32,278 bases of DNA. Origin: Endotrypanum monterogeii. Lineage: Eukaryota; Euglenozoa; Kinetoplastea; Trypanosomatida; Trypanosomatidae. The notes under the pieces were generated by a model that searched no databases, was not told the DNA's origin, and worked only from the letters and a program-made list of their open reading frames with translations. Positions 17,793 through 26,547 of the stretch are shown in pieces. Position 1 is the first letter of the stretch. Every line of letters starts with the position of its first letter. Where the stretch lies: assembly GCA_000333855.2 (NCBI GenBank), contig CM007329.1:166556-198833 (forward strand), in the 5' to 3' direction. Position numbers and translations under genes: made by a program.

Positions 17793-19754
17793 ATGTCAAG
17801 CGATCTTATGGAGCTCTCTAGAGAGGAGCTCATCAATCGCGTGCTAGACCTCCAGTCGGAAAACAGTGCGCTAAGCCGACAATTACGCTGCTTAGCAGGC
17901 AAACGATTGAGTGCGTCCCCGCAAGCGCCCCCACTCCATACCAATAGCACCAGCAGCGGTGGCACCGGTGAACAACATAGCGATCCCTCTGGATCAATCG
18001 GAGATAGCATGGCTGTGCGTCAGGGCAACGGCACCCTTTCCGTCCACACGGATATTCCCATGTCACCGATGGCAGATCGACTCAGTGGGCGAGCGAGTGG
18101 ACCACCCCCAGCGCCCAGTTTCGAGATATCCATGTCAGTCATCGTCATAGAAAACGGTACTGCCCTGTCGGTGCCGCTTTCTTCCGTACTTGACAAAACT
18201 TATGGTCGCCTAGATCAACGCGACGTTGACACACCCGTGGTCTCGTCCAAGTACATGAGAGATGCCGACTCGATACAGACACAGCGATTTTCTGTAGGCA
18301 GTGCCGGCGGTGACACTGCGACGGAAGCATCACATAGCGTAAATCTGGACGAGGAATTTCTCAACAGCGCTTACTCAGGGCGGTCAAGCACTGCTATTGG
18401 ACGCGGCAGTGTACTCGCTCGTGGGAGCGTCGCTAGCGCATGTGGTAACAGCGACGAAGCGGCGGACGATGAACCGTGCCCTACGAACCCGCAGGCGGGC
18501 TCAGCCGGTGGCGACGCTGCCGCCGCCTCTAGCCTGGCACAGCGCGCTGGTGTGGCCCACCTGAACCTTCGCCGCGACCTCCTGCTAGCACGAGACGTCT
18601 CCCTAGATGCAGATGCCATCATCACCAATCAAACCCTTCGTGTGTTTAACGCCCATTTTGCGCGGGGGGCGAGTATGCTGTCACCCATATCCTCCTACGG
18701 TAATGCGGTGTACCACTACATTGTGAAGACCTTCGCGGTGCGCAACGGCTGCGAACACTCGCCAGACGATGTGGAGGGATTCGGTCGAACTCTCATCAAC
18801 CTTTGCGAGGAAGTCAAGCACATCCTGCAGGATGAACCGCGGCACTCGACGGTTCAGTCGCCGTGCTACGTCTTCGGCGATCTGCACGGCAACTTCCGAG
18901 ACCTCTTTTACTTCATGGACAACCTCATCAGCTTCCAAGATCTCCGCTACACACCACATCGGTTTATCTTTCTCGGCGACTATGTGGATCGTGGTGAGTT
19001 TAGCGTGGAGGTTGTGGCGTATCTCTTCGCTATGAAAGTACTCGCACCCCACAAGGTCCTGCTGTTGCGCGGCAATCACGAAGACACGCTCGTGAGCGGG
19101 GACATATCAGGCTATGGCAACACAAGCTTCCGAGCCCAATGCCACAGCACATTTGGTGCGGCCCTTGGCGAGGAGGTCTGGCACCGTGCAAGCAAGGCCT
19201 TCTCTTACCTCCCGCTGACGGCGAACATTGATCACAAAATCTTCTGCACGCATGGTGGCATACCGCGCTACAGCGGTGGTGTCGATGATCGACTTGATGT
19301 TTTGAACAGTCCGGACTTCCCGGTGATGGAGTCCTTCTTCCAGGTTCCCGAAGACGAGACACCGCAGCACCGCATGTACCGTCAGATCGGGATGGATACG
19401 TGCTGGGCCGACCCGGCTGAAAAGGAGAAGAAGCTAGACATCTTTGGTTTTGGCTCCAACCCGCGTGGCACTGGTGTAATACTTTTCGGCTCCAAAGCCG
19501 TAGACGACTTTCTCGATCACTTCCATTTTGAGTACATCTTCCGCGCGCATCAGGAAAAATCGGACGGCCTGAAGCTGAGCAAGAGTGCACGGGTTTTCAC
19601 CATATTCAGCACAAGTGCGTATGTTGGTCACAAAAACGGTGCAGGTGTGGTGCTCGTGGCCGAGGGAAAAATCCGCCTCGTCGTGAAGACAGCAGACACG
19701 TACGAAGAGGAGGAATATTGTGTGGCGGAGGAGGAGAACAGCGCCAAGAGCTAA
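17793..19754 (+). CDS. PPP-family serine/threonine protein phosphatase
   Basis: This 653-residue protein dephosphorylates phosphoserine/threonine through a two-metal PPP core. Metal-binding and catalytic motifs are intact: GDLHG (362-366), GDYVDRG (395-401), RGNHE (426-430, with the catalytic histidine H429), THGG (486-489), WADP (538-541), NPRG (556-559, matching the phosphate-binding arginine) and RAH (584-586). The N-terminal ~300 residues are unlike PP1, PP2A or PP2B: a short coiled coil (about 5-38), then a long Ser/Gly/Ala-rich linker. The loop before the last strands reads SAYVGHKNGAG (608-618), where PP1 has a SAPNYCGEFDNAG-type loop. The C-terminus is Glu-rich. No signal peptide or membrane segment is seen. 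It is best called a divergent, probably kinetoplastid-type PPP enzyme; its substrate is unknown. The ATG at 17793 is the first in-frame ATG after the splice site, and the upstream frame is translated repeat. Confidence 0.92.
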   Translation: MSSDLMELSREELINRVLDLQSENSALSRQLRCLAGKRLSASPQAPPLHTNSTSSGGTGEQHSDPSGSIGDSMAVRQGNGTLSVHTDIPMSPMADRLSGRASGPPPAPSFEISMSVIVIENGTALSVPLSSVLDKTYGRLDQRDVDTPVVSSKYMRDADSIQTQRFSVGSAGGDTATEASHSVNLDEEFLNSAYSGRSSTAIGRGSVLARGSVASACGNSDEAADDEPCPTNPQAGSAGGDAAAASSLAQRAGVAHLNLRRDLLLARDVSLDADAIITNQTLRVFNAHFARGASMLSPISSYGNAVYHYIVKTFAVRNGCEHSPDDVEGFGRTLINLCEEVKHILQDEPRHSTVQSPCYVFGDLHGNFRDLFYFMDNLISFQDLRYTPHRFIFLGDYVDRGEFSVEVVAYLFAMKVLAPHKVLLLRGNHEDTLVSGDISGYGNTSFRAQCHSTFGAALGEEVWHRASKAFSYLPLTANIDHKIFCTHGGIPRYSGGVDDRLDVLNSPDFPVMESFFQVPEDETPQHRMYRQIGMDTCWADPAEKEKKLDIFGFGSNPRGTGVILFGSKAVDDFLDHFHFEYIFRAHQEKSDGLKLSKSARVFTIFSTSAYVGHKNGAGVVLVAEGKIRLVVKTADTYEEEEYCVAEEENSAKS

Positions 19755-20490
19755 TCCTCTCTGTCTGTGTGTCTGTGTGTGTGTGTGTGTGGAGGGGGGG
19801 ACCACGTTGGCTGTTGCGCAGCCCTTTTCTCGTCGTCTTCGCATCTCGATCCCCCCACCCCCCCTTCCTCGCGTTCTCCCTCCCTCCCTCACGGTATTCA
19901 CATTCACATTTTTTGTTGTTGTGTGTGTGGGGGGGGGGAGGGGGGGTATGCCCGGCGTCAAGTGCCTTACTGTTGCACGGTGCCGTGTTGTGTGCCGTCT
20001 TCCTCCCTCGTCTATATATATATAATTTTTTTTTAACTGCCCCTGCCCTCCTCCTGGATCATTCGCTCTTCCTATTTGAGGGGGTGGGGGCAGCCTCTTT
20101 TTGCACGATGTTGTCATATCACTGAAAAAAAAAATGTGTGTGTGTGGATGTAGCACGTGGCTTTTGTCTAGATAAAGCAAATACCAGTGTCTCCTACTTG
20201 CCAATGGATACGCCCCAATCTCTCCTCCCAACACAACCCCAATACTGTCCCCACCACAACCAATCCACACACTTTTTCTATGCACGCTGGCACAGACCGA
20301 CATGAGACGCCCTTGCTAGCCACGGCGGGGACGTCTTTCAGTCTCCGTGATGCCTGCAGAGGTGTTCGGAACATCTGCAGAGAGGAGGGAAGAGGGAGAA
20401 AGGGACGATACAGAACGTTTGTAGCTCGTGAGAAGGAAAAAAACGGATGGAGGTCAAAAGAACCGCACCTTTGAAGCTCCAGTGTGCATC

Positions 20491-20530
<40 letters not shown>
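20491..20530. repeat. (CA)n-(TA)n compound microsatellite
   Basis: A CA run (about 20491-20505) passes directly into a TA run (20506-20530), the same arrangement as at 7261-7310. Confidence 0.9.
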
Positions 20531-20689
20531 CCTACATTCACGAACTGACGGGAGGGGTCGTGAGATGGCGGAGCTTCGATGATGATGGCGTGTGTGTGTG
20601 TGTGTTTGTAACCCTTGTTTTCATGTGCGGGTGCATTTATCCACGGATAAGTATGTGCAATACTAGATATATGTACATATATATAAATA

Positions 20690-20711
20690 TATTTATTTAT
20701 TTATTTATTTG
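20690..20711 (+). promoter_or_regulatory. AU-rich element-like ATTTA cluster
   Basis: Overlapping ATTTA pentamers (an ATTT unit repeated about five times) lie in the probable phosphatase 3' UTR, within a wider AT-rich stretch from about 20664 to 20721. In eukaryotic mRNAs such clusters can bind stability factors. Here it may equally be a plain microsatellite. Confidence 0.35.
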
Positions 20712-20754
20712 TATGTATATATGTGCATTTCTACTTACGTATTTTTTATGCACA

Positions 20755-20766
20755 TGTATATATATC

Positions 20767-20802
<36 letters not shown>
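20755..20802. repeat. (TA)n-(GA)n microsatellite
   Basis: A TA run, interrupted once, is followed by about ten GA units. A second GA-rich block lies at 21053-21078. Confidence 0.9.
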
Positions 20803-21237
20803 TGTGCGGGTGTGTATTTCTGTGTACCTTTTTCTTGATCTGGAGCGCAGTGTGATTTCCATTCCACCCAGCAGATCGCTTATCCACCGCTTTTCTCTCC
20901 CTAGTTATCACTATAATGACGCACACACATGCATAGATCCATTGTCGCATAACATGTTGTGAAGAAGCGGGAGTATGAGGAAGAAGTGGTGGTGAAGGAT
21001 GTAATGAGACCTTCACAAACGCCACAAACATTCCTACGCGTGTTATACATATATAGAGAGAGAGAGAGGGAGAGAGAGTGCGAGGGGGTGGAAGAGATGC
21101 GCCGTCACACTTGTTGATCTGCCAACCTGCTTCGGAAGATTTTTTTTTCCATCTTCATTCAGAACCCGCTCATTGAAGCATGGATTGGTGCTCGAGTATG
21201 GTGACAGTCTCAGAAAACTGTACAACGTCGTAAAGGC

Positions 21238-21239
21238 AC

Positions 21240-21290
<51 letters not shown>
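21238..21290. repeat. (CA)n microsatellite
   Basis: About 50 nt of CA repeat, interrupted twice near its 5' end, followed by an A run (21294-21303). Confidence 0.9.
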
Positions 21291-21291
<1 letters not shown>

Positions 21292-21467
21292 CGAAAAAAA
21301 AAAATGGAAAGAAACAGAGAGAGGAGGAAAGGAGGTGAGCAACAAGCCTGTGTTTATTGATGTACTCGCAACCAGACTGCAGAGCGAACAGCCCCATTTG
21401 GGTAAAGCGAAAGGAGGGCTACTTTTTTTTTGATGCGTGATAGGCGCATAGACCACATAATCCTCCT

Positions 21468-21504
21468 CCCCTCCCCCCCCTCCCCTCCCTCCCTCCCTCC
21501 CTCC
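21468..21504 (-). repeat. C-rich block with minus-strand G-quadruplex motif
   Basis: Runs of three or more C separated by single T (21482-21485, 21487-21489, 21491-21493, 21495-21497, 21499-21501) give five G tracts with 1-nt loops on the minus strand. This fits the classic quadruplex pattern. On the transcribed strand the same DNA is a pyrimidine tract. Confidence 0.7.
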
Positions 21505-22308
21505 GGGAGGGGGAAAAAAAAGAAAAGGCATAAAGAAATGAAATTTGAACGAATTTCGTAAATGTGGATGCGGTCGTTTTTTTTATTCATCTTATACTTG
21601 CTCTCCGATATTATACGTGCATGCCACCCGTGGCAGTTAAGCTGTTTCGCGCTTACATCCCCCCCCCCATCGAGTGCCACCACCTCGTTATACAAATATG
21701 AGTACGTGAGCGCCTACGCGTGTTTGTGTGTGTGTGTGTGTGTGTGTATTCATGCATTCGCAATATACCCCACAAAAAATCTGCCCCTCGCGCGCCGGCT
21801 CAGAACACCCTCCGAGGGATGTGACACATGGCGGTAAAATTATTAGAACACACTAGCGAACCTCGTGGTTCTGAGCAGTCAACAGACGTGTGTAATCCCT
21901 CTCCATCTGTCATAATCATGTGCACCCCAACGAATCACCTCCACGCCCCCGCCTCCTCTTCCATCCCTCTAGTGAAAGCAAACCACCTATACACACCCTC
22001 ACTCGTCTGCAAAAAAAAAAAGGGGGGGTATTTTTGAGGCCCTCCTCTCCTCAACGCACTGTCTTGGATTTTTTTTTTATGACGCTTTTATCGGTGCGGT
22101 GGTGAATACCCCCCCCCCATTTGGCCCCGCGTGCTCACCTTATCCACCCGTGACGGTGTGCATCAATATATTATCTTCCCTCATCCGCTTTCACACTTCC
22201 TGTTTCAAGGTCACCCACACACGCACACATTTATACATATACACACATATATATGTGTCTCTCTCTCTGTGTGTGTGTGTGTGCACATGAGACTTGACTG
22301 CGTTGTCT

Positions 22309-22367
22309 TTGGCCCCCCTCCCTCCTCCTCCTCCTCCTCCTTTTTTTCAACCCCCATTACCGCGCAG
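22309..22367 (+). promoter_or_regulatory. Predicted spliced-leader acceptor for the channel gene
   Basis: A C/T tract (22313-22348) is followed by the first AG at 22366-22367, directly touching the ATG at 22368. Splicing here would leave no gene-encoded 5' UTR. An earlier AG at 22208-22209 could instead give a longer mRNA starting at the in-frame ATG at 22287, which adds 27 residues. Confidence 0.5.
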
Positions 22368-24485
22368 ATGCTGCGCGGTGTCTCGCTGGCCCCGCGAAAT
22401 CGGGCGGTGGACCCTCAAGACCTCCCAAGTGAGCTGAAGAGTTCCCTCCTTGGTGTACCACTCTACAATGTGTCGCCATACTACGGATCGACTGACGGCA
22501 GTGGTGCCAGACCTTTTCTGGCATCCCCACCGCTAGATTTGAAGGGCCGGTCTCACACGCGGCCATACTGCTCAGAAGCGTCGTCGTCGCCCTCGTACAT
22601 GTCACGGCTACTCGGCAAGGCGAAATCCCGCTTCCGTACCGGCGTCTCGGGGCTGGTGCCCGTCTTCGACTATGACGGGCAGCTCACAACGTACCAAGTC
22701 GGCGTCAATACCTTTCGATTTCGAAGCCTTTCTTTTTTTTACTTTTTGCGATCGCAGCCGTGGAAGGTCCTCATAACGTACTCCATCGCCCTTTACATCG
22801 CCATTGTAGTGCTCATCGCGGCCGCCTACTACACGTGGGGTGTAACGTGTGGAGCAGGGATGAGTGTGGTGTCTGCCATCTACTTCACCGTCGTCAGTCT
22901 GGCGGCGAACGGTGGATACATGGGTGAGGACGAGGGTACGATGACAGACCCAAACCACATCTGCTACAGAGGCCGCACATTTATCGTTATGGTGTGCTCA
23001 TACGTGAACATTGTGTTCGTTGGCCTCGTCGCAGCCCTCATTGTGGGCAAAGCCGAGTACACTGGCAAACTTGGGCACCGCATCGTCTTCAGCGACTTCT
23101 GTACCCTCACCAAGATCCCTGGTCGGCTCGATCGGTGGCGACTGGTCTTTCGAGTGGCCCACGCAGACAATCAAACCCCACTCGCCCATGGGAAGCTACG
23201 CCTGTTCTGTGTTGCGGCAGAGCCAATCAAAGATTACCGCACGCGTCAGCAACAACGCCAGCTGTACCGCCACTCGCGTCTCTTGAAAGGGGTCGCCGTA
23301 TCAACGGAGGGCAGCACCCGCTCGCTCTCCCAGAAAACGGAGCCCCCGGAAGGTGGCCCCAGGCAGCATGTGCAACGGGTCGAAGTGCCAGCGGTGACAG
23401 TCAATGAAGAGCAACATGCACAAAGCGCGAAGAACCAACGCGGGAGGGGGCACAGAGGCATAGAAAGAAGTACACGGCCCAGCAATCGACACCAGCAGCA
23501 GCAGCGGAGGCGTAGAAAGACACAGGCAACTCGCCTCCAACGGTGTGATACCGACACCGGTGACGAACGAGGCGAAGCGAGCGCCTTCTCTGTGAGCGAG
23601 GATCATCAAAACGCCTCGGGATCCTCCTCCCGGTCGTCATCGAACTCTAATGCCTCCACGCAGAGCGCCACCGCCACTTCATCCAGTTCCTCGTCCGCGT
23701 CGTCGAATAAAACCGCCGCTTTCTCATCGCATAAGGGACCGAGGGAAAGCTGCAGCAAAACGGCTGAGTCACCCAAGGGGCAAGGTCGTGCCGTTGTGGA
23801 CAGCGTCGTCTTGGATCAGACGGACTCGGCCGTGAGCAGTCAAGAGCACAACCACTCTCACGCAGCCCACGCGGGGGGTCCAAAGGAAACATCTGAGGCG
23901 GGTGCCACGCCTCCTGAGAAACCGTTGCTTTGCCCCGCAAGAACTTCGGAGCCCCCCCTTTCTATTCCAGTGGGAAGTCACCCTCTTGGCAAAGACACCG
24001 GGGGTACTCTGGAGCGTGTACATATTTCCCTCATGGAAATGCGGTGGACCTGTGCGGAAGAAAGCTATCTTGACCACGGGGATGGTGGTGCGCTCTCCCT
24101 GTGGTATCCAGTCAGCATCGTCCACGTCGTCGACGAGCGGAGTCCGCTGTACCCCTTTTTGGATCAGCCGCACGTAGCTGCATCACTCGGCAGCGGTAGC
24201 AGTTATGCCGAGGTACCGTCCACCGGCTGCACCCCCGCGGCGGACGTGAGCCGCCACCGATTTCAGCTCGTAGCCGTCTTTGATGCGACAGAGATGGAGA
24301 CCGGCACCACTATCACGGCGAAGCACACCTACACAACCGATGACATCGTAGCGCACTATAAATTCTCTGACCGCCTCGTGCACATGCACCAGGGAAGCAG
24401 TGAGGTGATATTAGACTTTCACTACTTCAATGCACTGATGCCGGTGGACCTCAGCGAGCCCTCCACGACGGACTCCGACGAGTGA
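22368..24485 (+). CDS. Inward-rectifier (Kir) type channel protein
   Basis: A 705-residue channel-like protein with Kir architecture. An amphipathic N-terminal segment (about 113-132) leads into TM1 (about 134-157), a pore loop (170-190) and TM2 (205-226). The cytoplasmic beta-sandwich is recognisable by RLVFRVAHADNQ, LWYPVSIVHVVDERSPLY (595 is the last Tyr), FQLVAVFDATEMETGTTI and the closing strand FHYFNALMPVD. These match the Kir pattern 'PVTIVHEIDE.SPLY', 'FE.VV...G.VE.TG' and the final tyrosine-containing strand. Two oddities stand out. The pore signature reads SLAANGGYMGED (177-188), not the usual T-x-G-Y/F-G. Residues about 299-543 are a disordered R/Q/S-rich insertion between cytoplasmic strands. 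N214 in TM2 appears to occupy the rectification-controller position (Asp or Asn in animal Kirs). It would sit in a membrane; its ion selectivity is uncertain. The start could also be 22287 or 22599. Confidence 0.88.
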   Translation: MLRGVSLAPRNRAVDPQDLPSELKSSLLGVPLYNVSPYYGSTDGSGARPFLASPPLDLKGRSHTRPYCSEASSSPSYMSRLLGKAKSRFRTGVSGLVPVFDYDGQLTTYQVGVNTFRFRSLSFFYFLRSQPWKVLITYSIALYIAIVVLIAAAYYTWGVTCGAGMSVVSAIYFTVVSLAANGGYMGEDEGTMTDPNHICYRGRTFIVMVCSYVNIVFVGLVAALIVGKAEYTGKLGHRIVFSDFCTLTKIPGRLDRWRLVFRVAHADNQTPLAHGKLRLFCVAAEPIKDYRTRQQQRQLYRHSRLLKGVAVSTEGSTRSLSQKTEPPEGGPRQHVQRVEVPAVTVNEEQHAQSAKNQRGRGHRGIERSTRPSNRHQQQQRRRRKTQATRLQRCDTDTGDERGEASAFSVSEDHQNASGSSSRSSSNSNASTQSATATSSSSSSASSNKTAAFSSHKGPRESCSKTAESPKGQGRAVVDSVVLDQTDSAVSSQEHNHSHAAHAGGPKETSEAGATPPEKPLLCPARTSEPPLSIPVGSHPLGKDTGGTLERVHISLMEMRWTCAEESYLDHGDGGALSLWYPVSIVHVVDERSPLYPFLDQPHVAASLGSGSSYAEVPSTGCTPAADVSRHRFQLVAVFDATEMETGTTITAKHTYTTDDIVAHYKFSDRLVHMHQGSSEVILDFHYFNALMPVDLSEPSTTDSDE

Positions 24486-24943
24486 AGACGGGACAGAGAA
24501 GAGGGGAATGACTGGGCCTGGGAATCGTGCGATGTAGTAGTGTCAGTTCCTTCGACAGAAACGTGCCTCTCTCCCTCTCGATTGGGGCCCTCGAGGAAGG
24601 CGGGGAGGTGTTCAGCACCTCTCCCCTCCTCCCTCCTGTGAGTACAGGTCTGCCTCCATTTGTGTCCGTGCAGTATTTCTTTCTGAATCGTTACGCAGAT
24701 AAACAAACACCTTCACACACACACACACACACACAGCTGACTTGATCCACAAGCACGGATGACCTTGGAGGGTCCTCTTAGACGATGTCATACCCCATGT
24801 AGACAAGGTGTACTTTGATGGCGAGATCGTTTGAGAAAAAGTAAAGGGCAGAACTGTGAGAGGAATAAGAGGAAGCCTGCAGGTGGTGCAAGCTGGCGTG
24901 TATGAGCTTCTCGAAGAAAAAAAAAAGGGTGGGAGGAGGCTGC

Positions 24944-24974
<31 letters not shown>

Positions 24975-25323
24975 GTGCGTGCGTGCCTCGCGTCTACCAC
25001 AGGCACGCACCAACAGCATCAGCAGGAACCCCCCCCCTCAGAGGTGGTGGACCTCCTCCAAGTCCACGCTTGTCTCTCGATCCCACTCTTTCCCTGTATC
25101 CCGTGTGAAGAAACAGATACGTATCACGACTTCTCAAACGTCAAATCACACAAATTCATTTACATACACACATACACACACACACACACACACAGACTGC
25201 ATAATCTGAGAAGAACTGAGTAGCATACATCAAATCCATAACGCACACGCACCTACACACTTCCCGCCTCATTCCCTGTGAGGGAGAGTGGGAGGAAGGA
25301 GGGAAATCTATCGGGATCACGCC
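24486..25323. other. Intergenic region channel gene to LPLAT-like gene
   Basis: No gene is seen in 0.84 kb. It has three dinucleotide runs, CA at 24713-24735, GT at 24947-24973 and CA at 25163-25195, plus an A run (24916-24926) and C runs near 25028. The frame-open pieces are low-complexity. The last 80 nt form the splice region of the next gene. Confidence 0.6.
25243..25282 (+). promoter_or_regulatory. Predicted spliced-leader acceptor for the LPLAT-like gene
   Basis: A rather weak C/T-rich tract (25250-25278) ends at an AG at 25281-25282. This leaves a 41-nt 5' UTR before the ATG at 25324. Confidence 0.5.
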
Positions 25324-26547
25324 ATGGAAAAGTTTCGTCACTTCGGTGATGCCGCGACGGGCATTCACCCCTTCACCTTTGTCGTGGCCCCCACCGCCCT
25401 CGCTCGAATCAGTGCTGCCTGTTTGTTTCCACTGCGTCTTCTCGTGAGCGCGGTCTTTGTGCTTCTCTTGTTCGCCACCGATACGCTACTCTGGATTCTC
25501 TATGTAGCTCATCTCTGCATACTAGGTCGCTTCCTTGTCGCACCGCTGCAACGAGTGTTTCTGCGCGGCCTGCTCCTCTCCGTTGGCAACATCCTTGCAG
25601 AGAAACCAACAGCAGAGGTGAAACACCCGCGGAAACAGGGAGAGGTGTGCAGCTCTGCTTGTGGAGTTCGTGGGGGTGACCTTGTGGTGTGCAACCTCCA
25701 GTCCGTCTGGGATGCTTTGGTGCTTGAAGTAACCCTTGCACAGCCCTACCACGCGATCTGCTTTCCCGATGCCACGACAGCGATAGGAATCGATGCCGCA
25801 TCCCCACAAGAAGCAGCAATGGTGCCCGGGCTGCGCGTCTTCTGGCCTGGGCCCACACAACGCTGGAGAGTGTGGGCTCACACTCGCAGAACCGGAACCC
25901 TTTCCTATCTCGCTGCGCAACAGCCCGGCAGCATCGCACCGCAAACTATTCGAAAAAAAACGGAGGCGGCCGAACTGCCCCTTCACCACGTGCAAAAGTT
26001 AGCGGCGCAGGCTGGGGTGCCGGTGTGGTGGTTTGGCGAGGGGACTTGCAGCAATGGGCGCGGACTTCTGTTGTTGCCGGAGGTCACTTGCATGTCTGCC
26101 GCTGCCTCCGAAACGTCGGCCGGGTGTGTGGTGCACCTTGCTACAATTTATTACCACTCACCAGCACTGCATAATGTGCTGGGCAACGACAGCGAGGGCC
26201 TCCTCATGGCGCTTTTTCGCACAGGGGTACTACTGAACGGTAGCATGGCGCCGGCCTGGTCAAGCCCCTTCTTCCCCACCGCTGAGGTAACGTTCCGTAG
26301 CACGCGCCTTTCGCGAGCCACTCCGGCAACGGAGTCGGGAAGCACATCTGTCTCAACAAAGTCCCACTGGATGCTGTCCACACCAGCGCTGTCGGAGCTG
26401 CGCAGCGCCATGTGCCAGCGAGCGGAGGCGCTCGGCATACGCAGCAGCACTGCACGCACGCCCCGTCAGCCGCTGTCAGTTGGCGTTAAGGAAAAGAAAG
26501 GCTTCATAGAGGCATACACCTCTATGCTGAAGAGTCAAAAGAGCTGA
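25324..26547 (+). CDS. LPLAT/AUP1-like membrane protein, probably degenerate
   Basis: A 407-residue protein with the layout of the glycerolipid acyltransferase (LPLAT: LPCAT, AUP1) family. A long hydrophobic N-terminal stretch (about 31-70) could be one or two membrane segments or a membrane hairpin. A family-like block follows, VVCNLQSVWDALVL (121-134), at the place of the catalytic H-x4-D motif. Here the histidine is a leucine (L125) while the aspartate D130 is kept. The substrate-binding motif is visible as WWFGEGTCSNGRGLLLL (from 235), matching the family's 'FPEGT..NG..L.F' with Gly for Pro. Active members transfer acyl groups to lysophospholipids; with no histidine this one may be inactive or act as a scaffold, as proposed for some AUP1-type proteins. 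The C-terminus is hydrophilic and Ser-rich. The start is the first ATG after the splice site (GCCATGG); the frame upstream opens only with GTG. Confidence 0.78.
   Translation: MEKFRHFGDAATGIHPFTFVVAPTALARISAACLFPLRLLVSAVFVLLLFATDTLLWILYVAHLCILGRFLVAPLQRVFLRGLLLSVGNILAEKPTAEVKHPRKQGEVCSSACGVRGGDLVVCNLQSVWDALVLEVTLAQPYHAICFPDATTAIGIDAASPQEAAMVPGLRVFWPGPTQRWRVWAHTRRTGTLSYLAAQQPGSIAPQTIRKKTEAAELPLHHVQKLAAQAGVPVWWFGEGTCSNGRGLLLLPEVTCMSAAASETSAGCVVHLATIYYHSPALHNVLGNDSEGLLMALFRTGVLLNGSMAPAWSSPFFPTAEVTFRSTRLSRATPATESGSTSVSTKSHWMLSTPALSELRSAMCQRAEALGIRSSTARTPRQPLSVGVKEKKGFIEAYTSMLKSQKS

Larger units (their letters stand above)
19755..22367. other. Long repeat-rich intergenic region (2.6 kb)
   Basis: The longest non-coding stretch in the window. 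It must hold the phosphatase 3' UTR and the splice region of the channel gene. Visible elements are GT and G runs (19767-19801 and 19918-19948), a T run (20029-20036), CA-TA (20491-20530), overlapping ATTTA motifs (20690-20711), TA then GA runs (20755-20802), GA runs (21053-21078), a long CA run (21238-21290), a C-rich quadruplex-type block (21468-21504), a GT run (21725-21748) and CA/TA near 22215-22258. All open frames inside are short and made of repeats. I could not recognise a SIDER-type retroposon by eye, though a 3' UTR of this length is where one could occur. Confidence 0.6.

Noticed and set aside
19434..20303. 289-codon minus-strand open frame spanning the phosphatase end
   Set aside because: It overlaps the phosphatase catalytic exon antisense and is otherwise repeat-derived; no supporting signals.
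20491..21290. Repeated units suggesting a CRISPR or satellite array
   Set aside because: They are mono- and dinucleotide microsatellites without regular spacers.
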